In this document: piece after piece, positions 30,557-37,774 of the stretch
Position numbering within the stretch: the first letter of the stretch is position 1
How the letters are laid out: every line of letters starts with the position of its first letter
NCBI GenBank assembly: GCA_021372615.1
Contig: JAJFUB010000010.1
Location: forward strand, 1-37,774
From: a bacterium
GTDB lineage: Bacteria > Armatimonadota > Zipacnadia > Zipacnadales > UBA11051
Direction of reading: 5' to 3'
DNA length: 37,774 nt
The notes under the pieces: model-generated
What the model saw: only the letters and a program-made list of their open reading frames with translations
Database searches by the model: none
Told to the model about the DNA's origin: nothing
Position numbers and translations under genes: made by a program

Positions 30557-31588
30557 ATGCTAGCCGCTGTACTCCACGACTTTGGGCAGCTTGTCCTTGA
30601 GGAAGTGCCCACGCCTCGGCCCGGACCGGGCCAGGTCGTTGTCCGCATCAAGTCCTGTGGCATCTGCGCCACCGACTACAAGGCTTTCCGAGGCATTCGC
30701 CGCAATGTCCAGTTCCCGTCCATCCAGGGCCATGAACCTGCCGGGATCGTCGCCGAGATCGGGGCCAACGTGACCGGGTTCGCCGAGGGCGACGAGGTGG
30801 TCGTGCAGCCCAGTGGCTTCTGCGGCGTATGCGCCAACTGCCGGTCGGGCAACACCCACTACTGCGCCCACTCGTACACCACCGGCGGCGACGGCCCGGA
30901 CGATACCCGCCCCGGCAGCTTCGCCGAGTACCTGCTGACGGAAGCCAACACGCTTTACCACAAGCCGGCCCACCTCAGCTTCGATGCGGCGTGCCAGACC
31001 GAGCCGGTCAGCGGGGCGTGGAAGGGCATCATCCGCATGTCGGAGATGCAGGTCGGCGACGACGTGGTCATCATCGGCACCGGCGGGATCGGGATGTACT
31101 GCCTGATGGTCGCCCGGGCGGCCGGCGCGGGACGGCTGATCGCCGTGGACATGAGCGACTACGCCCTGGCCACGGCCCGGAAGCTGGGCGCCACCCACAC
31201 GATCAACCCGCGGGAGGGTGACGCGAAGCAGGCCGTCCATGACATCCTGCCCGATGGTCCGGACCTGGTCGTCGAGGCCGCCGGGCCGATTGAGGCGGTC
31301 AGGCTCATGGTCAGCCTGCTGCGGCGCGGCACGCGCTGGAACGTGTTCGGGATCACCACCCACGAGACGTTCGAGCTGGATGGCGGCCTGGCGCACTTCC
31401 TGGAGGCGCGCATGGATGCCAGCTTCGGCACGAACCCGATGGCGATGCAGCGGGCGCTGCGGCTGATCGGCGCGGGCCTGGTGGACCCCGAGCAGGTGAT
31501 CTCCCACCGCTTCCCGCTGACCGAGATTCACCGGGCGATGGAGACGATGGGCACACCGGAGCGGAACAAGGTCGTCGTGAACCCGTAA
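30557..31588 (+). CDS. Zinc-dependent medium-chain alcohol/polyol dehydrogenase
   Basis: A 343-residue MDR family dehydrogenase. Catalytic zinc ligands are visible as Cys34 and the GHE motif (His59, Glu60); the structural zinc site has Cys89, Cys92, Cys95 and Cys103 (CGVCANCRSGNTHYC). The Rossmann motif is GTGGIG at 174-179, followed by AVDMSDYALATARKLGATHT, with Asp at the end of strand 2, which favours NAD. Most like threonine or sorbitol/L-idonate-type dehydrogenases. The start has GGAGG 5 bases upstream. It is the first gene of a plus-strand operon with SDR 23 bases later. Probable role: oxidation of a sugar alcohol or keto-sugar reduction. The 177-base region between it and the heparinase gene has no promoter I can trust. 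Confidence 0.9.
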   Translation: MLAAVLHDFGQLVLEEVPTPRPGPGQVVVRIKSCGICATDYKAFRGIRRNVQFPSIQGHEPAGIVAEIGANVTGFAEGDEVVVQPSGFCGVCANCRSGNTHYCAHSYTTGGDGPDDTRPGSFAEYLLTEANTLYHKPAHLSFDAACQTEPVSGAWKGIIRMSEMQVGDDVVIIGTGGIGMYCLMVARAAGAGRLIAVDMSDYALATARKLGATHTINPREGDAKQAVHDILPDGPDLVVEAAGPIEAVRLMVSLLRRGTRWNVFGITTHETFELDGGLAHFLEARMDASFGTNPMAMQRALRLIGAGLVDPEQVISHRFPLTEIHRAMETMGTPERNKVVVNP

Positions 31589-31599
31589 GGGGTCGCGTC

Positions 31600-31605
31600 A
31601 GGAGG
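31600..31605 (+). promoter_or_regulatory. Shine-Dalgarno site fixing a GTG start
   Basis: AGGAGG is 6 bases before GTG at 31612 and 15 from the first ATG (31621). This supports GTG as the start of the SDR protein. Confidence 0.75.
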
Positions 31606-31611
31606 CGTAAG

Positions 31612-32364
31612 GTGTCACACATGCAGGAATTCGCCGGGCGCGTCGCGGTCGTCACCGGCGGCAGCGACGGCCTGGGGTTGGACTTCTGCCGGGCGCTGGT
31701 CGAGGCGGGCGCGGAGGTGTACTTCTGCGCGCGCCACGGTGCGCGCGGGGAGGCGGCGGCGCAGAGCCTGGGGCCGCGCGCACACTTCGTGCCAGGCGAC
31801 ATGGCTGACCCCGCCTCGGTCGAGGCCTTCGCCGCAGCCGTCCGCGAGGCGGCCGGGCATGTGGACTACCTCATCAACAATGTCGCCCTGGATGATCGCA
31901 TTGAGCTGGATGAGCTGACGGCCGAGGTGTGCGACCGGATGTGGCAGGTGAACCTGCGGTCGTACCTGCTCGTGGCGCAGGCGTTCGTGGGCCTGCTGCG
32001 GGCGGGGGCGGGCAAGAGCATCGTCAACATCTGCACCACCAACTACATGCTGGGGCTGGCCCCGTTCACGCTCTACAACGCCACCAAGAGCGGCGTGGTG
32101 GGCTTCACGCGCTCCCTGGCCCGCGAGTTGGGCCCCGAGGGCATCCGCGCCAACACCGTCAGCCCCGGCTGGGTGATGACCGAGAAGCAGCTGCGTGTGC
32201 ACGTGACCCCCCAGGACCAGGCTGACCTCCTGGAGGCGCAGGCGCTGAAGTTCCTGCTGGAGCCCCGTCACATCACCCCCGCGGTGATGTTCCTGCTCAG
32301 CTCGGCTGCCGCCGCCATCACGGGCCAGAACCTCGTGGTGGACGCCGGCAAGGTCATGCAATAG
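31612..32364 (+). CDS. Short-chain dehydrogenase/reductase
   Basis: A 250-residue classical SDR. The nucleotide motif is TGGSDGLG (15-22); NNVA (89-92) replaces NNAG; the active site is YNATK (Tyr155, Lys159). The residue 13 before Tyr, normally Ser, is Thr142. The C-terminal NTVSPGWVMTEKQ and GQNLVVDAG are standard. The start GTG fits AGGAGG. It sits 23 bases after the dehydrogenase and 23 before the C25 peptidase. Fatty-acid reductase FabG and sugar dehydrogenase are both in the family; the neighbour suggests paired oxidation and reduction of one sugar. The substrate is unknown. Confidence 0.9.
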   Translation: MSHMQEFAGRVAVVTGGSDGLGLDFCRALVEAGAEVYFCARHGARGEAAAQSLGPRAHFVPGDMADPASVEAFAAAVREAAGHVDYLINNVALDDRIELDELTAEVCDRMWQVNLRSYLLVAQAFVGLLRAGAGKSIVNICTTNYMLGLAPFTLYNATKSGVVGFTRSLARELGPEGIRANTVSPGWVMTEKQLRVHVTPQDQADLLEAQALKFLLEPRHITPAVMFLLSSAAAAITGQNLVVDAGKVMQ

Positions 32365-32387
32365 CCGCCCCACCGGAGAAGCACGGA

Positions 32388-33998
32388 ATGACTGTCGGCG
32401 CCGCGCTGCTGGGGATGCTCCTGCCCTTCATGCAGCCTGTCTCGGGGCTGATCGCTGACCCCGGCGGGCCCGCGCAGGCAGCGTACCTGATCGTGGCCGC
32501 CGACGCCTTCGCCGGCGACTGCAACGCGCTCCTGGCCCATCGGGCCGCCGGGGGCCGCAGCGTCGGCCTGGTGCGCTTTGCGGATGTGCGGCGGACGTGG
32601 CCGGGGCGCAGCGGCCCGGAGGCCCTTGTGGCGTGTCTGCGCCACGCCCAGGCTGACTGGGGCACCCGCTTTGTGCTGCTGGTGGGTGATGCCGCCGGGC
32701 CGCCGGAGTGCGTCATCCCCTGGTGCACCGGGCCCGCGGCGTATGTCAGCAACCAGTTCCTGTCAAGCCGCGATCTGGCCCATGACTGGGACTACGCCAC
32801 GCTGGGGGGGCCGGAGCCGGTGCTGCATGTCGGCCGCTTTCCCGTCCAGACGCGCGCCGAGTTGGCGGTGATGGTCGCCAAGACCATCGCCTACGAGACG
32901 ACGCTGCCAGCCGGGGAATGGCAGGCGCGGTTGCGCCTCGTGGCAGGGCCCTTCGGCGGCGCGCCGATGATTGACCGGGTGCTGGAGACGCAGCTCACGC
33001 GCCTGTTGGCTGACAACGTGCCGCCCGCGTACGACCTGGAAGTCGCCTACGCCAATCCCACTTCGCCGTATTGCCCCTATCCGCCGCTGTTCCATGACAA
33101 CGCCGTGCGCATGCTGAACGAGGGGGCGCTGCTGTACTGCTATGCGGGGCATGGGACGCGGCACGGCCTGGACAGCACCACCTGGAACCAGCGGACCATC
33201 CCGTTCCTGGAGGCCGGGCAGGCGGGTGAGGTGGCGGTGACAGCGGGGCTGCCGGTGATGGCGGCGATGGCGTGCTGGACGGCGGCCCTGGATACGGAGG
33301 GGGGAGACTGCCTGGCCGAGGCGCTGCTGAAGCGCCTGGCGGGGCCGGTGGCGTATCTGGGCGCGACGCGCATCTGCCAGCCGTACGGGAATGCGCTGCT
33401 GGGGCGGGCGCTGGTGGGCACGATCTTCTCGGCGGAGTACCCGACCCTCGGGGAGGCCGTGACGGAGGCCGAGCGGGGCCTCCTGGCCCCGGAGGCGTCC
33501 GAGGCACGGCGGCAACTTGATGCCCTGGCAGCCATGGTGCAGGGCGCCCCGGCGCTTGAGCCGATTCGCCGTGACACCGTGCGGCACTACGTGCTGCTGG
33601 GGGATCCCGCCCTGGTGCTGCGTCGCCCGGGGCCGCTGGCGGACCTGCAGGCCACGCCGGACGGGGCCGGGGTGCTCGTGCAGTGTGCCGCGCCCTTCGC
33701 CCGAGAGGCCCGGGTGAGCCTCCGCGTTCCCGCCGACCGTCCGGCCCACGCCGTACCCCCGGCGCCCAGACCTGACGCTCCAGACTTCGCCACGGCGATG
33801 ATGGCCCGCTACCGGGCGGCCAATGACCGCATCCTGACCTCCATGGCGCCCGTTCTCGACCACGGGGCAATCCAGGTGCGGCTGCCGCTGGTCGCCGACT
33901 TCACCGGCGGGACGGTGTTCGCCCGCGTCGTCGCCTGGGACGACCGGACCGCCGCCGTCGGGGCGGCGCCGCTGACGTTCCCCGCCGCGCCCCACTGA
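32388..33998 (+). CDS. Gingipain-like peptidase C25 family protein
   Basis: A 536-residue protein of the C25 (gingipain) caspase-like fold. The sequence YLIVAADAF (strand 1), then RFVLLVGDA, VLHVGRFPVQTRAELAVMVA (the strand leading to the catalytic half), YCYAGHGTRHGLD with His255, and MAAMACWTAALD with Cys296 form the expected His-Cys dyad. The YVLLGDPALVL block near 400 is also typical of the family. A short hydrophobic N-terminus (about 1-22) may be a signal peptide but lacks a basic n-region, so export is uncertain. The C-terminal 120 residues look like a beta domain. It is the last gene of the operon with MDR and SDR, an odd partner for sugar dehydrogenases. No gingipain-type sorting domain is visible. 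Family confidence is good; the target is unknown. Confidence 0.83.
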   Translation: MTVGAALLGMLLPFMQPVSGLIADPGGPAQAAYLIVAADAFAGDCNALLAHRAAGGRSVGLVRFADVRRTWPGRSGPEALVACLRHAQADWGTRFVLLVGDAAGPPECVIPWCTGPAAYVSNQFLSSRDLAHDWDYATLGGPEPVLHVGRFPVQTRAELAVMVAKTIAYETTLPAGEWQARLRLVAGPFGGAPMIDRVLETQLTRLLADNVPPAYDLEVAYANPTSPYCPYPPLFHDNAVRMLNEGALLYCYAGHGTRHGLDSTTWNQRTIPFLEAGQAGEVAVTAGLPVMAAMACWTAALDTEGGDCLAEALLKRLAGPVAYLGATRICQPYGNALLGRALVGTIFSAEYPTLGEAVTEAERGLLAPEASEARRQLDALAAMVQGAPALEPIRRDTVRHYVLLGDPALVLRRPGPLADLQATPDGAGVLVQCAAPFAREARVSLRVPADRPAHAVPPAPRPDAPDFATAMMARYRAANDRILTSMAPVLDHGAIQVRLPLVADFTGGTVFARVVAWDDRTAAVGAAPLTFPAAPH

Positions 33999-34021
33999 TC
34001 TCCCCGTCGCTCACGTGCCGA

Positions 34022-35881
34022 TCACGCCGTCCTGGGGTTGGGGCCGCCTGAGGTGAGGCCGCCGAACTGCAGCTCGTGGAGGCGATAGTACGCGCCGCGT
34101 GCCTGCAGCAACTCCTGGTGCGTCCCCTGCTCCACGATGCGCCCGTTCTCGATCACCAGGATGCGGCTGGCGTTGCGGATGGTGCTGAGGCGGTGGGCGA
34201 TGACAAAGGCCGTGCGGCCCTGCATCAGGCGCAGCATGGCTTCCTGGATGTTCAGCTCCGTGCGGGTGTCTACGCTGCTGGTCGCCTCATCCAGGATGAG
34301 CACGCGAGGGTCGGCCAGCACCGCCCGGGCGATGGCCAAAAGCTGCCGCTGGCCCTGGCTGAGGCTGCCGCCGGCTTCGCTCAGGACCGTATCGTAGCCG
34401 CGCGGCAGGCGACGGATGAACCCGTCGGCATTGGCCAGCGCGGCCGCCTCCTCGACCTCGGCGTCGGTGGCGTCGAGACGGCCGTAGCGGATGTTCTCGC
34501 GCACGGTGTCGGCCAACAGGAACGTGTCCTGCAGCACCACGCCCAGGGCGCCGCGCAGGTCGGCCCGGCGTATCTGCCGCAGATCATGGCCGTCGAGGCG
34601 GATGGCGCCGCTCTGGACGTCGTAGAAGCGGCTGAGCAGGTTGATGATGGTGGTCTTGCCGGCGCCGGTGCTGCCGACCAGGGCGATGGTCCGGCCCGCC
34701 GGGGCGGTGAAGGTCACATCCCGCAGGACGGGCTTGTCGGGCTCGTAACCGAAGTCCACATGGTCGAACTCCACCTCGCCGCGCACGTCGTCGAGGGCCA
34801 CTGCCCCGGGGGCGTCGGCGGTCTCGGGGGTCTCGTCGAGCAGGCCAAAGACGCGCTCGGCCCCGGCGATGGCCGACTGCACGGTGCCCCACAGGTTGGC
34901 GAGCTGGTTGAGCGGGCGCGTGAAGTGCTGCGCGTAGTTGATGAAGGCGGCGACGATCCCGATGGTGGCCCAGCCGCGCAGGACCATCCAGACGCCGGCG
35001 GCCGAGACCACAGCGAAGGTGATGTTGCGCGACATGTTCATCGCCGGGCCCATGCTGCCGATGAGGATGCCGGCGGCGGTGGCGCTGCGGCGCAGGTTGT
35101 CGTTGGCTTCGTCGAAGGCGGCGACGGCGCGGCCCTCGCCCCGGTAGGCGATGACGGCTTGCTGGCCGCTGATCGTCTCCTCGATGAGCCCCCCAAGCTC
35201 ACCCAGGTGCCGCTGCCGGTCGCGGTAGCGCTGGCGGCTCATGGTGGAGATGATGTGGGTGAACAGGAAGACCAGCGGTGTGGTGGCAGCCGTCACGAGC
35301 GCCAGGCGCCAGTTGAGCCAGGCCATGGCCGCCCCCGCGCCCAGGACCGTGAGGACGCTGGAGATGAGCTGGGTCGCGGTCTGTGCCAGGGCATTGTTGA
35401 CCGCGTCCGTGTCGTTGGTGAGGCGGCTCATGACCTCCCCGTGCGGGTGGGTGTCGAAGTACCGCAGGGGCAGGCTGGCGAGCCGGGAGAAGATGTCACG
35501 GCGCAAGTCCCGCAGCGTGCGCTGCGAGAGATGGATCATGAGCACGGTCTGGGCCCAGGTGCCCAGCGAGGACAGGACCTGCGAGCCGATCATCAGCCAG
35601 ACCACGACGAACAGGTCGCCCATCCGCCCCGGGGCGATGCAGCGGTCGAAGGCCACACTGATGAGATACGGGTTCAGCAGCGTCAGGCCCGTGCCGATCA
35701 CGACGAGCAGCGTGACCCAGAGCAGACCGACCCAGTAGCGGCCCAGGTATCCCCAGAGCCGCCGCACGACGGCCGGCACGTTCTCGGCCCGAGACACCTC
35801 GCCCATCATGCGCCCCGGCCCGCGCCCCGGGCCCGGCCCCATCATCTCGTGCAGCCCCTTGACCTCGCGCCGGCTAGACAT
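34022..35881 (-). CDS. ABC exporter subunit with canonical ATPase site
   Basis: A 619-residue half exporter (membrane domain plus ATPase). Six hydrophobic segments lie in about 45-330. The ATPase has Walker A GSTGAGKTT (Lys409), Q-loop VLQDTFLL, signature LSQGQRQLLAIARA (Gln for Gly), Walker B VLILDEATSSVD (Glu532) and the switch His563 in VIAHRLSTI. It starts at ATG 35881, which overlaps the end of the partner gene by 8 bases; the first 30 residues are rich in Met, Gly and Pro. In heterodimers such as TM287/288 and BmrC/D the subunit with the intact Glu has this degenerate signature. Probable export of drugs or lipids; the substrate is unknown. Confidence 0.92.
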   Translation of the reverse strand: MSSRREVKGLHEMMGPGPGRGPGRMMGEVSRAENVPAVVRRLWGYLGRYWVGLLWVTLLVVIGTGLTLLNPYLISVAFDRCIAPGRMGDLFVVVWLMIGSQVLSSLGTWAQTVLMIHLSQRTLRDLRRDIFSRLASLPLRYFDTHPHGEVMSRLTNDTDAVNNALAQTATQLISSVLTVLGAGAAMAWLNWRLALVTAATTPLVFLFTHIISTMSRQRYRDRQRHLGELGGLIEETISGQQAVIAYRGEGRAVAAFDEANDNLRRSATAAGILIGSMGPAMNMSRNITFAVVSAAGVWMVLRGWATIGIVAAFINYAQHFTRPLNQLANLWGTVQSAIAGAERVFGLLDETPETADAPGAVALDDVRGEVEFDHVDFGYEPDKPVLRDVTFTAPAGRTIALVGSTGAGKTTIINLLSRFYDVQSGAIRLDGHDLRQIRRADLRGALGVVLQDTFLLADTVRENIRYGRLDATDAEVEEAAALANADGFIRRLPRGYDTVLSEAGGSLSQGQRQLLAIARAVLADPRVLILDEATSSVDTRTELNIQEAMLRLMQGRTAFVIAHRLSTIRNASRILVIENGRIVEQGTHQELLQARGAYYRLHELQFGGLTSGGPNPRTA

Positions 35882-37619
35882 GGGCCGCCCCCGTCTCGCC
35901 AAGCTGCGACCGGACGATGTCCTGGTAGACCGGGCTGGTCGCCAGCAGCTCCTGGTGTGTCCCCTGGGCGGCGATCACGCCGTCCTCCAACACGAGAATG
36001 CAATCGGCCGTGAGCACCGAGGCGATGCGCTGGGCTACCACCACGCGCGTGCAGGCCCGGCCCGGCCGATTGAGGGCCTGCACCAGACGGGCCTCCGTCG
36101 CGGCATCCAGGGCGCTGGAGCAGTCGTCGAGGATCAGCACCGCCGGTCGGCAGACCAGAGCGCGCGCAATGGCCAGCCGCTGCCGCTGGCCTCCGGACAG
36201 ATTGACCCCACGCTGCCCGAGGACCGTGTCGTAGCCCTCCGGCAGGGCGAGGATGAAGTCATGGGCCTGGGCGTCGCGCGCGGCCTGCTCGACCTCCGCG
36301 TCGCTGGCGTCCGGGTGGCCGAGCCGGATGGTGTCGCGGACGGTGCCGGAGAAGAGGATTGTCTCCTGCAACACCATGACGACGTCGCGGCGCAGGTCGT
36401 CCTGCCGCACATCGCGGACATCCACACTGTCCACAAGCACCCGGCCCTCGGTCACGTCGAAGAAGCGCGGGATCAGTTGCACCAGTGTGGACTTGCCCGA
36501 GCCGGTTGCCCCCACGACGGCCACGGTCTGTCCCGGCTCGGCGACGAAGGACACGCCGCGCAGCACGGGCTCCGCCTCTTCGCCGTCGTAGCTGAAGTGC
36601 ACATCGTCGAACTCGACTCTGCCGCACGTCAGCTCACGCGGCGCGGCGTCCGGGAGGTCGCGCACTTCCGGCTCGGAGTGCAGGACGCCGAGGATGCGCT
36701 CGGCCGAGGCGTCGGCCTGCGCCACCCGCATGACGAGCATCCCGACCATCATGAGCGAGGAGAGCATCTGGAGCAGGTAGTTGATGAAGGCGAGCAGTTG
36801 GCCGATATGTGCGCGCCCGGCGTGCACCTGCCAGCCGCCGAACCAGATGACGCCGACCGTGCCCAGATTGATGAGCAGCATCATGATGGGCATGACGGTC
36901 GCGACGAGGGTGGAGGCGCGCACCGAGGCGGCCATGTAGTCCTCGTTGCGGTCGCCGAAGCGCGCCTGCTCGTGATCCTCGCGAACGAAGGCCTTGACCA
37001 CCCGCACGCCCGCTAGGTTCTCCTGCATGACGGTGTTGACGCGGTCGAGGCGGTCCTGCAACGCCAGGAACAGCGCATGACCGCGGCGGCTGACGGTGGT
37101 GAGCGTCAGCAGCAGCAGCGGGCTGAGCGCCACGAGCAGCAGCGAGAGCTGGGGGTCGGTGAGGATCGCCATGATGAGGCTGCCCACGACCAGCAGCGGG
37201 GCGCGGACGAGCACGCGCATGAACATCTGCGCCGCTTCCTGCACCTGGTCCACGTCGTTCGTCAGCCGGGTGATGAGGCGGCCGGTCTCCAGCTGCTCGA
37301 GGTTGCCGAAGGAGAGTGACTGGATCTTGCGGAACAGCGCCCCCCGGATGTCGGCGCCGAAGCCCAGGCCAGCGATGGTGGCGAACACCCCGCAGGCGAC
37401 GCCGCCGATGAGCCCGATCACGCCGACGCCGATCATCCAGCCGCCGGTGTGCAGCACCAGGGGCAGATCGCCGCGGGCCAGACCGACATCCACGATGGTC
37501 TGCAGCAGGCGCGGCTGGGCGAGGTCCGCGGCCACTTCCACCGCCATGAACAGCGGGGCCAGCACGGCGGCCACCCAGTACGCCCGCATATAGGTGATAA
37601 GTCGCGACAGGGAACTCAC
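35874..37619 (-). CDS. ABC exporter subunit with degenerate ATPase site
   Basis: A 581-residue half exporter. It has six hydrophobic segments (about 15-300), Walker A GATGSGKST (Lys376), a standard signature LSGGQRQRLAIARAL, Walker B VLILDDCSSALD with Asp499 in place of the catalytic Glu, and Gln530 in place of the switch His (VAQRIASV). These are the known marks of the non-canonical subunit of heterodimeric exporters (TM287, BmrC). The start is GTG at 37617-37619, with a weak ribosome site. It is first in the operon and lies directly downstream of a strong sigma70-type promoter. The two proteins should form one asymmetric transporter in the inner membrane. Confidence 0.92.
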   Translation of the reverse strand: MSSLSRLITYMRAYWVAAVLAPLFMAVEVAADLAQPRLLQTIVDVGLARGDLPLVLHTGGWMIGVGVIGLIGGVACGVFATIAGLGFGADIRGALFRKIQSLSFGNLEQLETGRLITRLTNDVDQVQEAAQMFMRVLVRAPLLVVGSLIMAILTDPQLSLLLVALSPLLLLTLTTVSRRGHALFLALQDRLDRVNTVMQENLAGVRVVKAFVREDHEQARFGDRNEDYMAASVRASTLVATVMPIMMLLINLGTVGVIWFGGWQVHAGRAHIGQLLAFINYLLQMLSSLMMVGMLVMRVAQADASAERILGVLHSEPEVRDLPDAAPRELTCGRVEFDDVHFSYDGEEAEPVLRGVSFVAEPGQTVAVVGATGSGKSTLVQLIPRFFDVTEGRVLVDSVDVRDVRQDDLRRDVVMVLQETILFSGTVRDTIRLGHPDASDAEVEQAARDAQAHDFILALPEGYDTVLGQRGVNLSGGQRQRLAIARALVCRPAVLILDDCSSALDAATEARLVQALNRPGRACTRVVVAQRIASVLTADCILVLEDGVIAAQGTHQELLATSPVYQDIVRSQLGETGAAHV

Positions 37620-37660
37620 GAGACTACTCAGTCCGATCCTGATATTATGGATACCAAACT

Positions 37661-37689
37661 ATTTTAGGCATCAACCTCTTAGCTGTCAA
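37661..37689 (-). promoter_or_regulatory. Near-consensus sigma70 promoter for the ABC exporter
   Basis: On the minus strand TTGACA (37684-37689) and TAAAAT (37661-37666) are exactly 17 bases apart. It lies 42 bases upstream of the GTG start and in the most AT-rich stretch of the window. An imperfect inverted repeat GACTGAGTAGTC lies between promoter and start (about 37621-37632), a possible operator. Upstream bases 37690-37774 hold no gene I can see. Confidence 0.8.
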
Positions 37690-37774
37690 CAATACTTTGG
37701 CATCTTCTGAGGCCCGTGCCGTCTGGTACCGACTTACGGAGGTTCGCGCTAGAACAGGCGGCGGGTGGCGGGGG

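Noticed and set aside
1-37774. tRNA or rRNA genes
   Set aside because: No cloverleaf or conserved rRNA words were seen in the intergenic gaps, which are short or repeat-filled.

Overview
This is a high-GC bacterial chromosome segment from a carbohydrate-degrading, probably anaerobic or facultative heterotroph. The best taxonomic clue is the prepilin-like protein at 5900-6556: its N-terminus (FTLIELLVVIAIISILASIL, then FPVFARAREKGRQ) and its C-terminal DG(H)-type motif are of the kind I associate with Armatimonadota. Many URO-D-type proteins, heparinase II/III-like proteins and giant GH42-like proteins fit Armatimonadota or a neighbouring polysaccharide-degrading phylum. This placement is inference; there is no rRNA gene in the window.

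Layout. 1-7563 (minus strand): an orphan glycyl radical enzyme, a 0.56-kb tandem repeat array, a GH4 glycosidase translationally coupled to a URO-D-like protein, a prepilin with its own promoter and terminator, and a sugar isomerase/epimerase. 7564-7898 is a gene-free stretch with a 58-bp repeat array. 7899-21065 is one uninterrupted minus-strand run: MttB-type methyltransferase, FAD oxidoreductase, a 1381-residue secreted GH42-like protein, DUF58, URO-D methyltransferase, lipoprotein, a two-piece EamA transporter, DUF1232, GNAT and a TPR membrane protein. A second giant secreted GH42-like protein (21259-25854) points the other way from the MttB gene. It is followed by a minus-strand heparinase II/III-like protein coupled to an FGGY-type kinase. 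A plus-strand operon (30557-33998) carries an alcohol dehydrogenase, an SDR and a gingipain-like C25 peptidase. It converges on a heterodimeric ABC exporter (34022-37619) that has a near-consensus sigma70 promoter.

How the genes may work together (inference). The secreted heparinase-like and GH42-like proteins would attack acidic or substituted polysaccharide outside the cytoplasm. GH4, the TIM-barrel epimerase, the FGGY kinase, MDR and SDR would process the released sugars inside. MttB and two URO-D-type proteins suggest corrinoid-dependent methyl transfer, but no corrinoid protein is present here.

The most unusual feature is a set of short palindromic repeats lying in frame inside real genes. 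The same element occurs in different genes and is read in different frames: family B in the glycyl radical enzyme and the 1531-residue protein, family C in DUF58 and the 1381-residue protein. Further palindromes sit in the URO-D-like gene and twice more in the 1381-residue gene. Together with the intergenic arrays, this suggests active families of small palindromic elements that insert into coding sequence and are tolerated as added peptide.
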